DNA of 61,884 nucleotides from SAR202 cluster bacterium (GTDB taxonomy: Bacteria; Chloroflexota; Dehalococcoidia; Lucifugimonadales; VGZY01), in the NCBI GenBank assembly GCA_016872355.1, contig VGZY01000009.1:1-61884 (forward strand), read 5' to 3'. This document shows, piece after piece, positions 37,590-46,861 of the stretch. Position 1 is the stretch's first letter. Every line of letters begins with the position of its first letter. The notes under the pieces were generated by a model that made no database searches, had not been told where the DNA came from, and worked only from the letters and a program-made list of their open reading frames with translations. Both the position numbers and the translations under genes were made by a program.

Positions 37590-40193
37590 TCAGTCCGAGG
37601 CGGATGCGGACTTCTTCGCGAACACCACCTCGAAAAGCATGTCCTGGTCCACGCGGACCTGGAACCTGGGGGTTGCTCCGCTCGCGGTAAGCGCGACGGA
37701 GCTGGAGGCTACGCGGTAGCCGCTCGGGAGCAGGAACTCGAGTGTAACGTCCCTGTACCTGCTGCCCGGCTGCTTCTGTAGAAGAAGCTGGTACTTGATG
37801 GTCTCGCCGTCCCGGAAGGTCAGCCTGGACGGGAGGTAATAGACGAGGTTAATCTCTTTCGTCTGTTGCGCGCCCACGGCGAACAGCCCGGACAGGACTG
37901 TTTTGTCGTAGGTTGAGCCTGTAGCTACGGTATCTTTGCCCGGGTCCCCCCTCCCGATCTCCGCCGCAACCGTATTCATGGACAAGGGCAGGGGGTACTG
38001 CTTAACAGCTTCGCCCCCCCGTGGCACGTAGGCCCTCCAGAAGTCCCAGTAGCAAGCGTTTTTGAGCTGGCTATAGTTCGTGTCGCGGTTCAGCCACTGC
38101 GGCTCGCAGCCTGGGGAGCCCGGACCACTATGATTATTGTAACGCAGTCGCAGATTAATTCTAGCCCCTTTTTCACGTTTCAGGTCCACCTGGTAGTGGA
38201 CTGTCCTCTCGATGTTCCTGTCCGCCTTGCTCCATCCGACGTTGGAGTCGACTACATAGAGGTAGTCCATATCGGCAGACTGGGTGACGCTGCCGTCCCA
38301 TCCCTTGAGCGCCATGAGGCCCTGAGCGGCCGGGTCGCTCATATAGACCAGCATCTCCCGCTTCTCCAGGCTGTCCCTCATAGCCGCGCCAAGGCGAAGC
38401 ATCGTCGGCAGAGACGCCCTTGAGTCAAGGCTTCTAATTGCCCCCTGGAGCACCACGTCCATGTAGGCGCGTCCGTGCAGGTCCGTGCCTTCTTCAAGCC
38501 GCGCGAACAGGTTTCTCTGGTTAATGTCGGGGCCGCCGTCAGGTGCGGGAATATCGCCGATGGCCTGGACCAGGCCTAACAGAGTCCACTGATTGATGGC
38601 GACCACCCCATCGACCCGTATGCCCTGGCCTATGACAAACATATCTGCGGCTGTCTGCGCCGTCACCGGGAAATGCGGCTCCCATGAGACGTCTCGCATC
38701 AGCCACACGGTTGCGTTAATGTGATCGCGGAGCCCCGCGGGCGCTGAAGGGTAGAGGACCAGCTTGTCCCAATCGTCTACAAACACGGCATCGTAATAAT
38801 CGATGGCCCTGAGGCCGCCGGATTCGAACGTGACCAGCCATACGGAAGAGACGAAGCCCCCGGTGGCCCTGAGCTCATCCGCAGTCTGGCCGAGCACCAG
38901 GTAACGCTTGACTGAGCCATCTGCGCCGATGATGGACTCGCCGATGGGTGCGATATCGTTGAGCAGGCCCATACCGTCTGCCAGGTTCGCAACCAGCGCC
39001 TGCAGGTCGGCCATGCCGGCAATCTCAGCGGCGCTGCCTGATGAACCGGCCTTTGCGAGTGTGCGCCGGGAGTCGTCAGGGAGGGCGACGGCGGACGCGA
39101 TATCCTGCTGCCTGGCTGAAACGGCGGTTATCACGGGTGCCAGTGTGCCGCCCGGGCCCAGCAGACCGCCTCCGGACTTTTTAACCTCCGCGAAGGCCGG
39201 CTCAAGCACGTCGACGCCTATGTAAGCGGCCTTTGCGGCCTTCTGAAGTGAGCTTTCCATGTCATTCAGGAGCCTGAGGCGCGCGAGCAGCTCAGTGCTC
39301 TGTCCGCTATCGGCCACGAGCCGTGTGAGCGACTCTGAGCGGACCAGCGCAAACTGGAGGTCGGTGTCGAGCTTCGCCATTGTGGCCTTCAGCGCGGCAA
39401 AGTCCATTGGCCCGGTTGCAGAGCCGTTGAACTGACCGACAAACGGCCTGGCGCTGGCGCCGATCTCCATCAGGTCTGCGAGGAGGCCGGAGGCCTGCTG
39501 TCCTATTACGGCGGCGCTCTGCATGCGGGCTTCAGACTCTGTCATGAAGTCCATGGCGCTGATGGCCGGAGTAATAGTGTATGAGGGGCGGACCTTGCTG
39601 ACACTGCGCGACGCCCTGGCGTGCTCATTCAGGGTTGTTGCGAACGTGGCCTCAAGCTGTTGCGCCTTGCTCGCAAGATCGTCGACCGCAGCGCTGCCGG
39701 TCGGAGCGAGCATTACCGTCTGAGCGTCCGACAAGGTGGACATCAACTCAGCGGAGCTCTCCAGGATATCCCCAGCAAACAGAACGTCCCGGTGGACGCG
39801 CCCGGCCTGGGTGGCCCATGCCTTGACCTCGCGGTCGGCCCATGGCAGCCACGACGCCGCTGAGGAGAGCCGCGAAGCCCATCCTGCGGAGCGCGCAAGC
39901 GCCCCGGTCTCTCCCTCTATGGTCGCAACTCTGGATTTCAGGTCATCGATGGCTTTCGTGTCTGCGTCGGTCACGCCTCGCGAGGAGATATCCCGAAGGT
40001 CCCTGATCCGGTCCGAAGCTCCGGCGGCCAGCGGGGCAAGGTCGATCGCGATTTTGGCGGAAACCACGGTAATCGCTAATACAGTAACAAATACCAGCGA
40101 ATGCCAGACACGGCGACCTCCTCGCTCGAGGAGGTGCGGCAGTGCGGCAGCTACGCCGCCGGACCCGGTCTTCTTCTGCTTCCGATCACCCAT
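37590..40193 (-). CDS. DUF4012-domain membrane protein
   Basis: An 867-residue protein with an N-terminal membrane helix (about residues 30-52, LVFVTVLAITVVSAKIAIDL), a long helical region and a DUF4012 domain (YLVLGQTADELRATGGFVSS; YYDAVFVDDWDKLVLYPSAP). The C-terminal part is beta-rich and adhesin-like. DUF4012 proteins are common in Chloroflexota and Actinobacteria near cell-surface polysaccharide genes; the function is not established. A TATAAT-like -10 box on the minus strand (40250-40245) lies upstream of ATG 40193. It heads the Ig-like/SNase gene group. Confidence 0.82.
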   Translation of the reverse strand: MGDRKQKKTGSGGVAAALPHLLERGGRRVWHSLVFVTVLAITVVSAKIAIDLAPLAAGASDRIRDLRDISSRGVTDADTKAIDDLKSRVATIEGETGALARSAGWASRLSSAASWLPWADREVKAWATQAGRVHRDVLFAGDILESSAELMSTLSDAQTVMLAPTGSAAVDDLASKAQQLEATFATTLNEHARASRSVSKVRPSYTITPAISAMDFMTESEARMQSAAVIGQQASGLLADLMEIGASARPFVGQFNGSATGPMDFAALKATMAKLDTDLQFALVRSESLTRLVADSGQSTELLARLRLLNDMESSLQKAAKAAYIGVDVLEPAFAEVKKSGGGLLGPGGTLAPVITAVSARQQDIASAVALPDDSRRTLAKAGSSGSAAEIAGMADLQALVANLADGMGLLNDIAPIGESIIGADGSVKRYLVLGQTADELRATGGFVSSVWLVTFESGGLRAIDYYDAVFVDDWDKLVLYPSAPAGLRDHINATVWLMRDVSWEPHFPVTAQTAADMFVIGQGIRVDGVVAINQWTLLGLVQAIGDIPAPDGGPDINQRNLFARLEEGTDLHGRAYMDVVLQGAIRSLDSRASLPTMLRLGAAMRDSLEKREMLVYMSDPAAQGLMALKGWDGSVTQSADMDYLYVVDSNVGWSKADRNIERTVHYQVDLKREKGARINLRLRYNNHSGPGSPGCEPQWLNRDTNYSQLKNACYWDFWRAYVPRGGEAVKQYPLPLSMNTVAAEIGRGDPGKDTVATGSTYDKTVLSGLFAVGAQQTKEINLVYYLPSRLTFRDGETIKYQLLLQKQPGSRYRDVTLEFLLPSGYRVASSSVALTASGATPRFQVRVDQDMLFEVVFAKKSASASD

Positions 40194-40409
40194 ATCGAGT
40201 CCCTACAAATTCGACCATTTTTCCCAGCGTTAACAACCCAACGAATTATACACAGTTCCTGCTATGAACGCACTCACATTCGTTGCGCGGTTCGAAGGAA
40301 GTTCACTGGGCCGCCGCTTCACGAAGCCTCATCCCTTCGACAATTACAGGGCTTTTCCGTGGTTAATTCAATCGCCTTAATTAAAACGATGGGATGCCGA
40401 AATAGGTAC

Positions 40410-40438
40410 TTGACATAGTTTCCAACCCCTCATACATT
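40410..40438 (+). promoter_or_regulatory. Promoter of the EPS regulator gene, leaderless geometry
   Basis: TTGACA (40410-40415), a 17-nt spacer and TACATT (40433-40438). The ATG starts at 40445, 6 nt after the -10 box, so the transcript should begin at or beside the start codon. Confidence 0.72.
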
Positions 40439-40444
40439 TGTGCA

Positions 40445-41119
40445 ATGCGTTCTGCGAATGAACATCAGGACATATTAGGCGGCGACGTCTATCGCGAGCT
40501 GCGGGTGCTTGAAGAAGTAAACAAGGACCCCGAGCTTAGCCAGCGACGACTTGCCTCCGAGCTTGGCATTGCCCTTGGTGTAGCCAATCTGCTTCTGCGC
40601 GAAATGGCAAAGCGGGGATACGTTCGCGTGACCCAACTTGGCTGGCGGAAATGGGCCTATGTGGTTTCCCCTTCCGGGGTCGCGCGTAAGGTCCACCTTG
40701 CAGCGGCATACGTTGAGCAGTTCATTGGCCATTACAAGCGTGTCCGCGGGATTCTCAGGGATGATTTGAAAGGGCAGATCACGGAAGAGTCCAGCGTGGC
40801 GATTGTGGGCTCTACAGAAATGGCTGAGCTTGCATTCCTGGCGCTGCGGGACATAGGCGTTGAGGAGATACACATTTTCGATCTGCACGCGAACGGCCAG
40901 AGATTCCTCGGCATGAAAGTCAGATCTGTGTGCGAGATCGAAAACGGGCGATTCTCAAGGGTCCTCCTGGCGGCGAGGGGAGACAACGATGAATGCCGGC
41001 AGATGCTCCTTTCCCAGGGGGTTGCCGAAGCGGACTTTCTGGAGGTGATGGGCTGGAGAAGCCGGCCTGCCGCCAGGGCCAACGACAGCACCACCGGCAC
41101 CGACGCAGGACCCCGATGA
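40445..41119 (+). CDS. Winged-helix regulator of EPS genes (MarR-like)
   Basis: A 224-residue protein. Residues 10-80 are a winged helix-turn-helix (YRELRVLEEVNKDPELSQRRLASELGIALGVANLLLREMAKRGYVRV), of the EPS-associated MarR-like type. The C-terminal half (VAIVGSTEMAELAFLALRDIGVEEIHIFD) looks like a small Rossmann-type ligand domain. It sits at the head of the exopolysaccharide genes, 88 nt before the NusG-like gene, and divergent from DUF4012. A strong TTGACA promoter abuts the ATG. It probably senses a metabolite, such as a nucleotide sugar, and controls the locus. Confidence 0.78.
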   Translation: MRSANEHQDILGGDVYRELRVLEEVNKDPELSQRRLASELGIALGVANLLLREMAKRGYVRVTQLGWRKWAYVVSPSGVARKVHLAAAYVEQFIGHYKRVRGILRDDLKGQITEESSVAIVGSTEMAELAFLALRDIGVEEIHIFDLHANGQRFLGMKVRSVCEIENGRFSRVLLAARGDNDECRQMLLSQGVAEADFLEVMGWRSRPAARANDSTTGTDAGPR

Positions 41120-41207
41120 ACAACGCCGGTGTGTTCAGGGTTTGAACAGACTGCCGACGGCACGTACAATATAGGCTGACTACGATCGCGCAGATGGAGG
41201 GGCCCGC

Positions 41208-41828
41208 TTGTCGAATGGCTGGCGCTTGGTCAGGACCAAGCCTCTTTCGGAATATGTAGCTGCCTCTGCGCTCGAGCGCTCGGGGTACATGCCGTTCTTC
41301 CCACGTGTAATAACACCCCGGCCACGGGCAGGACACAATGACGCGCCGCTCTTCCCGGGATACCTTTTCGTGAGGAACGAGGATGAAGGTGCGTCGTTGC
41401 CGCCCGTAGGCCGAATCGCCGGGCTTATCGGGTGGGTGGAGTTCGACGGAGTCATACCCGTTGTGCCGGACAGCGTAATAGTGGAGATGGATGCCAGGCT
41501 CAAGGAAGTAAACGCAACGGGAGGGCAGTGGCGCCGCTACCAGCCTGGAGACAGGGTGCGGGTAGTCAACGGCCACGTGGACAGTCTGGCCGAGGTGCTG
41601 GAAGAGGCGAAGTCCCCACAGTCCCGGGTAAAGGTGCTCATGAGCTTCATGGGAGGCCTGGTCCACGCCAGGGTGCCCTGGTACAGCCTGGAGCCGGCAG
41701 GCGGGCAGGAATGGCTGGAAGCGCAGGCAGGGAGTGGGCGTCCACCCCGCCGAACGCGGGGCAAGGGCCGCTGGATCAAGGGCTTCGGGCCGCGCGGCTC
41801 CCAGGGCGCGTTGCCGGCGGAGAGTTAG
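41208..41828 (+). CDS. NusG/RfaH-like transcription elongation factor
   Basis: A 206-residue NusG paralogue: NGWRLVRTKPLSEYVAASAL (NGN domain) and GYMPFFPRVITPRPRAGHND, PLFPGYLFVRNE, with a KOW-like PGDRVRVVNGHVDSLAEVLEE and a basic C-terminal tail. Specialised NusG paralogues of this kind (RfaH, LoaP, UpxY) relieve termination in long surface-polysaccharide operons. TTG start with GGAGG 8 nt upstream. A strong intrinsic terminator lies 1.5 kb downstream inside the operon (43365-43416), a possible target. Confidence 0.82.
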   Translation: MSNGWRLVRTKPLSEYVAASALERSGYMPFFPRVITPRPRAGHNDAPLFPGYLFVRNEDEGASLPPVGRIAGLIGWVEFDGVIPVVPDSVIVEMDARLKEVNATGGQWRRYQPGDRVRVVNGHVDSLAEVLEEAKSPQSRVKVLMSFMGGLVHARVPWYSLEPAGGQEWLEAQAGSGRPPRRTRGKGRWIKGFGPRGSQGALPAES

Positions 41829-41968
41829 AATAACGAAAGACATCGCCCTCCGTAGAAGCTTCTGCTCCGGGGGCGACCCAGGGGCGCGCGCGGCTAACTC
41901 GGCTGACCGGCCGGGGGGACGTCGTGTGCCGTCTGATCGTACCGCAACGGAACGAAAGAGGAGAGAAG

Positions 41969-43336
41969 TTGAAAAACAAACAGGACGTTAGAATCGCGGT
42001 GTTGGGCCTTGGCCACGTTGGTCTGCCCACAGCTCTTGGCATGGCAGAGGTTGGCTGGACAGTCATCGGCGCCGACGAGTACCGGGACAAGGCGGAGAGG
42101 ATCCAGAGTGGGGACCCGACCTTTTACGAGCCGGGCCTCGAAGAACTCCTCAAGAAGCACCTGGACTCCGGGAGGTTTATCGTCCGCAAGGATGTGGCCT
42201 CGGCGGTGAAGGACTCCAACGTCATTTTCGTGTGCGTGGGCACGCCTCAGAAAGACGATGGCGCCGCAGACCTTTCCCATATGGAGAAGGTGGCCCGGAC
42301 TATCGCGCCGAATCTGAATGAGTACAAGGTGATTATCGAGAAGAGCACAACGCCCGTGCAGACTGCCGGGCGGCTGAAGCAAAGCATCATTCGTTATGCT
42401 GCCGCCCGTTCCAACGGCAACGGCGGCTCGGTGGACTTCGATGTGGCGGTCAACCCTGAGTTCCTGCGGGAGGGCACGGCCATTTACGACGTGTTCAACC
42501 CGGACAGGATTGTCATCGGGGTAGAGAGCGAGCCGGCGGCGAAGATGATGATGGACGTCTACCGACCCCTTGTTGAGCGGATCGGCAAGAGTATGGATTC
42601 CACGATCATAGTCACGGACATCAACGCCGCAGAGATTATCAAGCACGGTTCAAACGCGTTCCTGTCGATGAAGATTTCATTCGCGAATATGGTCGCCGAC
42701 CTTTGCGAGGCGACGGGAGCGAACATCCAGGACGTGACGCGCGGCATCGGGATGGACCCGCGCATCGGCCCCCGCTTCCTGAATGCGGGCATAGGGTACG
42801 GCGGCTATTGCTTCCCGAAGGACATTCGCGCATTCACATACGTCGCCTCGGAGCACGGAGTGGACTTCTCTCTGTTGCGCGAGGTTGAGAAGATCAACAA
42901 TGCGAGGGTGGGCAAGTTCGCTGCCAAGGTGCGGCAGGCGCTATGGGTGGTGAAGGGCAAGAACATCGCGGTGTGGGGCCTGGCGTTCAAGCCGGGAACG
43001 GACGATACGCGCGAGGCGCCGGCGCTGGCCGTGGTGCGGGCGCTGATCGAGGAAGGAGCGCACCTGCGCCTGCACGACCCGCAGGCCAACAAGGAGGCCA
43101 TGCGCGATATCCCCGCGAACCCGCCGTCAGTGGTGTATTGCGACTCGGCAGAGGATGCGGCGGCAGGCGCTGACGCCGTGGTGCTGCTTACGGAGTGGAA
43201 GGACTACCTGGGCGTGGACCTGGCGAAGCTAAGGCCCGCGATGGAAGTACCTCTCATCATCGATGGCCGCAACCTGTTCGACCCCGCGAAAGTGCGGGGC
43301 GCAGGGTTTGAATACTACAGCGTCGGCAGGCCGTAG
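41969..43336 (+). CDS. UDP-glucose/UDP-sugar 6-dehydrogenase
   Basis: A 455-residue nucleotide-sugar dehydrogenase. AVLGLGHVGLPTALGMAEVG is the NAD-binding site; VNPEFLREGTAIYDVFNPDR and the catalytic Cys281 in GIGYGGYCFPKD identify the family. The end region (WGLAFKPGTDDTREAPAL) binds the substrate. It oxidises UDP-glucose, or a related UDP-hexose, to the uronate for the exopolysaccharide. I chose TTG 41969 (AGAGGAGAGAAG upstream) rather than 41924, which has no ribosome-binding site. Confidence 0.85.
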   Translation: MKNKQDVRIAVLGLGHVGLPTALGMAEVGWTVIGADEYRDKAERIQSGDPTFYEPGLEELLKKHLDSGRFIVRKDVASAVKDSNVIFVCVGTPQKDDGAADLSHMEKVARTIAPNLNEYKVIIEKSTTPVQTAGRLKQSIIRYAAARSNGNGGSVDFDVAVNPEFLREGTAIYDVFNPDRIVIGVESEPAAKMMMDVYRPLVERIGKSMDSTIIVTDINAAEIIKHGSNAFLSMKISFANMVADLCEATGANIQDVTRGIGMDPRIGPRFLNAGIGYGGYCFPKDIRAFTYVASEHGVDFSLLREVEKINNARVGKFAAKVRQALWVVKGKNIAVWGLAFKPGTDDTREAPALAVVRALIEEGAHLRLHDPQANKEAMRDIPANPPSVVYCDSAEDAAAGADAVVLLTEWKDYLGVDLAKLRPAMEVPLIIDGRNLFDPAKVRGAGFEYYSVGRP

Positions 43337-43364
43337 ACCTTCACGGACGATAAACGGTACCAAT

Positions 43365-43416
43365 GGGCTGCACGTTCTGGGACAATGAGTCCCGGGGCGT
43401 GCAGCCCTTATTTTGG
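43365..43416 (+). terminator. Strong intrinsic terminator before flippase gene
   Basis: GGGCTGCACG pairs with CGTGCAGCCC (43365-43407), with an inner GGGAC/GTCCC stem, followed by TTATTTT. The T-tract overlaps the reading-frame start of the flippase at 43413, so the downstream genes need antitermination or an internal promoter. Confidence 0.8.
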
Positions 43417-44981
43417 CCTGTTCTGAGAGCAAGAAGATCGAAGACCCGAAGCCGGCAGCAATAGAGCCTGGAGCCGCGGGGGACCTTTCCCGGCGCGTGC
43501 TGAGCGCGGGCACGTGGACGATGGCAATGCGGGTGGTCGTCTCGGTGGCCGGGACGGCCCGTGTGATGGTGCTGGCCCGGCTCCTGGCGCCGGAGGACTT
43601 CGGCCTGATCAGCATCGCTCTGCTGGTCGTCGGTTTCCTCGATTCGATGGCGCAGACGGGCTTCGCGACGGCGCTGGTGCAGCGTAAGGGGGATATCAGG
43701 CCGTACCTGGATACCGCATGGACGGTCCAGCTGGTGCGCGGTGTTGTTCTGGCCGGGGCAGTTGCGCTCGCGGCGCCCGTGGTGTCGCGGTTCTTCGACT
43801 CGCCGGGGGCAGAGTCCATTGTGCGGACGATGGCGCTGGTGGTGCTGTTCAAAGGCCTGACGAACAGTGCGGTGGTCTACTTCCAGCGGGACCTGGAGTT
43901 CCGCAAGCAATCGGTCCTTCAGATCGTCCATACAATGTCGGACGTCGCCGTGAGCGTCGGTTTTGGGATCGCGCTGAGGGACGTGCGCGCCCTGGTTTAC
44001 GGCGCGGTGGCGGCGAGCATCGCCCTGGTAGTCGTATCATTTATCGTACACCCATACCGTCCCAGGCCCAGGATCGACTTCGGGAAGGCGCGTGAGCTTT
44101 ATAGCTACGGCAAATGGGTCTTCGGCACGAACGTACTCAAGTACTTCATCCTCAACGGCGACAACGCGTTTGTTGGACGCATGCTGGGCACGGTGGCGCT
44201 GGGACATTACCAGATGGCTTACCGCATTTCGCAGATGCCGGCAACGGAGGTGGGGGACCTTATCTCACGCATAATGTTTCCGGCGTGGTCCAAGATGCAG
44301 GAAGATGTGGACCGCCTGCGCGCGGCATATCTGAGAACGGTGCAGGTGTCCACACTAGTGACGCTACCGCTCGCCGGTGGGGTGCTTGTGCTGGCGGACG
44401 CTTTCACGCGCGTCGTTTTGACGGAGAAATGGCTGGAGATAGTGCCGGCGCTGCAAGTTCTGGCCGTGCTGGGGGCGTTGAAGACGATCGGCGCGTTCGC
44501 TCCGCTATTTCAGGCGCTCGGGCGGCCGCGGTTTGTGACCATTGTCTCGGCGGTAAGGCTCGCGGCAATCGCCGCGCTCATTTATCCGCTGACGCAGACA
44601 ATGGGAATAGTAGGGACGGGCTGGGCAGTGCTGATCGGAACGGCGGTAACGATCCCATGGTCGCTCACGGAGGCGATGAAGGCTGTCCGCGGGTCGTTAA
44701 TGCAGTTCGTTGAGGCGGTGTGGATAGCTATCGCGGCAACGGGGGTCATGATGGCCATCCTCCTCGTGGCGCTTCAGCTTACTGCCTCTTCGAATATTGT
44801 GTGGGCAGGAGGGCTGATTGGGCTGGAGGGCGCGGCGGAATCGGTGGCGGGGCTTGTGTGGCTGGGCGGCCTTGCCACGGTCGGGTGCCTGGCTTACGGC
44901 AGCGCCTGCCTGGCGCTGGACACAATGACCGGGTCTAAAGCGTTAACGAGCCTGAAAAGGCTTGCGGGTATCTCGCATTAG
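43413..44981 (+). CDS. Oligosaccharide flippase (Wzx-like, MATE/MOP family)
   Basis: A 522-residue polysaccharide transporter with 12-14 membrane segments. The opening LSAGTWTMAMRVVVSVAGTARVMVLARLLAPEDFGLISIALLVVGF is characteristic of the Wzx/RfbX group, followed by GFATALVQRKGDIRPYLDTAW and YFQRDLEFRKQSVL. It moves lipid-linked repeat units across the membrane. The start is uncertain: TTG 43413 lies inside the terminator tail; GTG 43497 or ATG 43521 would be closer to family starts. Confidence 0.82.
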   Translation: MACSESKKIEDPKPAAIEPGAAGDLSRRVLSAGTWTMAMRVVVSVAGTARVMVLARLLAPEDFGLISIALLVVGFLDSMAQTGFATALVQRKGDIRPYLDTAWTVQLVRGVVLAGAVALAAPVVSRFFDSPGAESIVRTMALVVLFKGLTNSAVVYFQRDLEFRKQSVLQIVHTMSDVAVSVGFGIALRDVRALVYGAVAASIALVVVSFIVHPYRPRPRIDFGKARELYSYGKWVFGTNVLKYFILNGDNAFVGRMLGTVALGHYQMAYRISQMPATEVGDLISRIMFPAWSKMQEDVDRLRAAYLRTVQVSTLVTLPLAGGVLVLADAFTRVVLTEKWLEIVPALQVLAVLGALKTIGAFAPLFQALGRPRFVTIVSAVRLAAIAALIYPLTQTMGIVGTGWAVLIGTAVTIPWSLTEAMKAVRGSLMQFVEAVWIAIAATGVMMAILLVALQLTASSNIVWAGGLIGLEGAAESVAGLVWLGGLATVGCLAYGSACLALDTMTGSKALTSLKRLAGISH

Positions 44982-44987
44982 GACGCA

Positions 44988-46841
44988 ATGATTCTACGGC
45001 TGACAGACATACTACGCGAACAGGCCGGGCTAACTGCCCTGTTCTCCGACGCTGCGTTCCTCAGGGAGACGGCCCAGCGCAGGCTTCACGACGGCACCGA
45101 GTATGCGAGGCTGACCGACTCCTGGGAAGAGGTGCGCAGCCACTTTCTCACCATCGAGCTCGGCAGGCCACAGCTGCTGAGCCTCCAGCTGTCGAATGTG
45201 ACCGACGTGCGATACGAGGGCGCGATCGGTCTGGCCGCCATCTCGGAAGGGGTGCTCTACTGGTTGCCGAGGCCTCCGGTAGACCGCACCTGGGACGTGA
45301 ACGGCAGGATTGAGACGGAGGCAGACCTCAGCCTCAACTGGGAGCTTGTGGGCGCCTCCCTTGATATCTCCATTGCGCAGTGGGGCAGCAGGCGCCTCGA
45401 ATTGGCCGTCATCGAGGTCAGGGAGAGCGCTCCGCAGTATCTGGTGGACCTGTTCGAAGTGAGCAGGGTGGAAAAATTCCGCCTGAGCGAGTACCGGTAC
45501 TTCAGGCACGAAGGGATCTCCGATTTTTGGAGGAGCCTCGTAAAGGGGCAGATCTTCGAGACCCGTCACAAAGAAACGAATGGCGGAAAGCGCGTGCCGC
45601 AAGAGCAGGCTGCTCTCCTGCTCTACAATGTGGCGTCGCTCATGGAGGCTTCAGGAAAGCGCGTATACACTGCCCTCCGGCACCTCATAGCCTATTCTGT
45701 GATGATAAGGCTGGATGAGCGCGGCAGGTGGCGTCACGGCCACTGGACGCGGCTGATGGAGACGCACACGCGATTCCAGGCGGATGGCATTTCGCTGTTG
45801 ATAGACCATTTCGAGCGCTCCAGGAACCGCTCCTTCCTGCACGCAGCGGACAGGGCCAGCCAGTACCTGCTTTCGCTTTCGGACTGGCTAGATAGCGGAC
45901 GCTGGTTCCTGCACGACGAGCTGGAGGCGGAGCCGGAGCTTGTCAGCCTCGGGTATCATAACCTGGTGGAATCGAACGCCTTTGGGAAGTCAACGTCAAA
46001 CACTCTGTGCGTCAACACGCACGTGAACACGTTGCGAACACTGCTACTGATGGCAACGCATGACCAGACCGGCAAGTACCGCGAGCAGCACCGCCTCGGT
46101 CTCCAGGCCCTGAGGACCGTGCTTTCCGCACAGTCGCGACCAGATGCCTTCGAATCCGTGTTCGAGGTCTACGAGCTAGGCGGCAGGCTGGCCAGAGGCG
46201 GCAGGGTGGGACGCAAGGCATCATCGTGGCTAACGCGCGTGGCAGGGCGGTCGATGTTGAAGGCCAAGGCCCGCTACCCGCGCCTGGTGATGCCCAACGG
46301 CTTCATTGAGCGGGACCTGGTTGCATCCTCCCTGTCTCAGCGTTACAACCTCATCAACCTCCGGGACCTGATGGTCCACCGGCTGGTGTCGAAAGAGACC
46401 TGGGCGAACGGGGCAATCGATGCCGGCCTGGCGTACCTGGAGCGCAGGTGCATAAAGAGGCGGCAGGTGGACGAGCCGTGGATGTACGGCACCCTGCTGG
46501 AAGTCTTCGCGCTGGACGGCAAACGGACCGATGTTATTGTAAAGCTTGCCAACCAGGCCTACGAGAATGGCGGCTTCCCTGTTGACCTGATGCTCGCGGC
46601 ATGGACATTGAACCGGGAGAGGGTCTCCGCGCTGATCAGCTCCGTGGAGAACGGGATTCTCCCAATCCCCCTCCGCGGCGGAGAGGACATGCTCCTGGTC
46701 AATCCCACCGCGGAGCCGCTTGCGCCGTTCGAAGGCGCAGCGCCCATCCCCGCCGGCGAGTACGCCATCCTGGCCGTGAAGGAAGCGCCGTCACGCGCAT
46801 TTGGGCCGTTGCTGCCAAAGCTTCGAACGCAGGGTGGCTGA
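44988..46841 (+). CDS. Unrecognised 617-residue protein in EPS locus
   Basis: I do not recognise this protein. The N-terminal 200 residues are beta-rich (LSLQLSNVTDVRYEGAIGLA; LNWELVGASLDISIAQWGSR), followed by a long helical part with repeated helices (LHAADRASQYLLSLSDWLDS; NTLCVNTHVNTLRTLLLMATH; LQALRTVLSA), the layout of an alpha/alpha toroid such as those of sugar epimerases or lyases. No catalytic motif is clear. It has no signal peptide. It lies between flippase and methyltransferase, 6 nt after the flippase stop, so it is in the operon. A glycan-modifying role is inferred from position only. Confidence 0.6.
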   Translation: MILRLTDILREQAGLTALFSDAAFLRETAQRRLHDGTEYARLTDSWEEVRSHFLTIELGRPQLLSLQLSNVTDVRYEGAIGLAAISEGVLYWLPRPPVDRTWDVNGRIETEADLSLNWELVGASLDISIAQWGSRRLELAVIEVRESAPQYLVDLFEVSRVEKFRLSEYRYFRHEGISDFWRSLVKGQIFETRHKETNGGKRVPQEQAALLLYNVASLMEASGKRVYTALRHLIAYSVMIRLDERGRWRHGHWTRLMETHTRFQADGISLLIDHFERSRNRSFLHAADRASQYLLSLSDWLDSGRWFLHDELEAEPELVSLGYHNLVESNAFGKSTSNTLCVNTHVNTLRTLLLMATHDQTGKYREQHRLGLQALRTVLSAQSRPDAFESVFEVYELGGRLARGGRVGRKASSWLTRVAGRSMLKAKARYPRLVMPNGFIERDLVASSLSQRYNLINLRDLMVHRLVSKETWANGAIDAGLAYLERRCIKRRQVDEPWMYGTLLEVFALDGKRTDVIVKLANQAYENGGFPVDLMLAAWTLNRERVSALISSVENGILPIPLRGGEDMLLVNPTAEPLAPFEGAAPIPAGEYAILAVKEAPSRAFGPLLPKLRTQGG

Positions 46842-46861
46842 GGCACACCGGATGGAGTGAA

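Noticed and set aside
41842-41875. Imperfect hairpin after the NusG-like gene as a terminator
   Set aside because: The stem has several bulges and no T-tract, so I did not list it.
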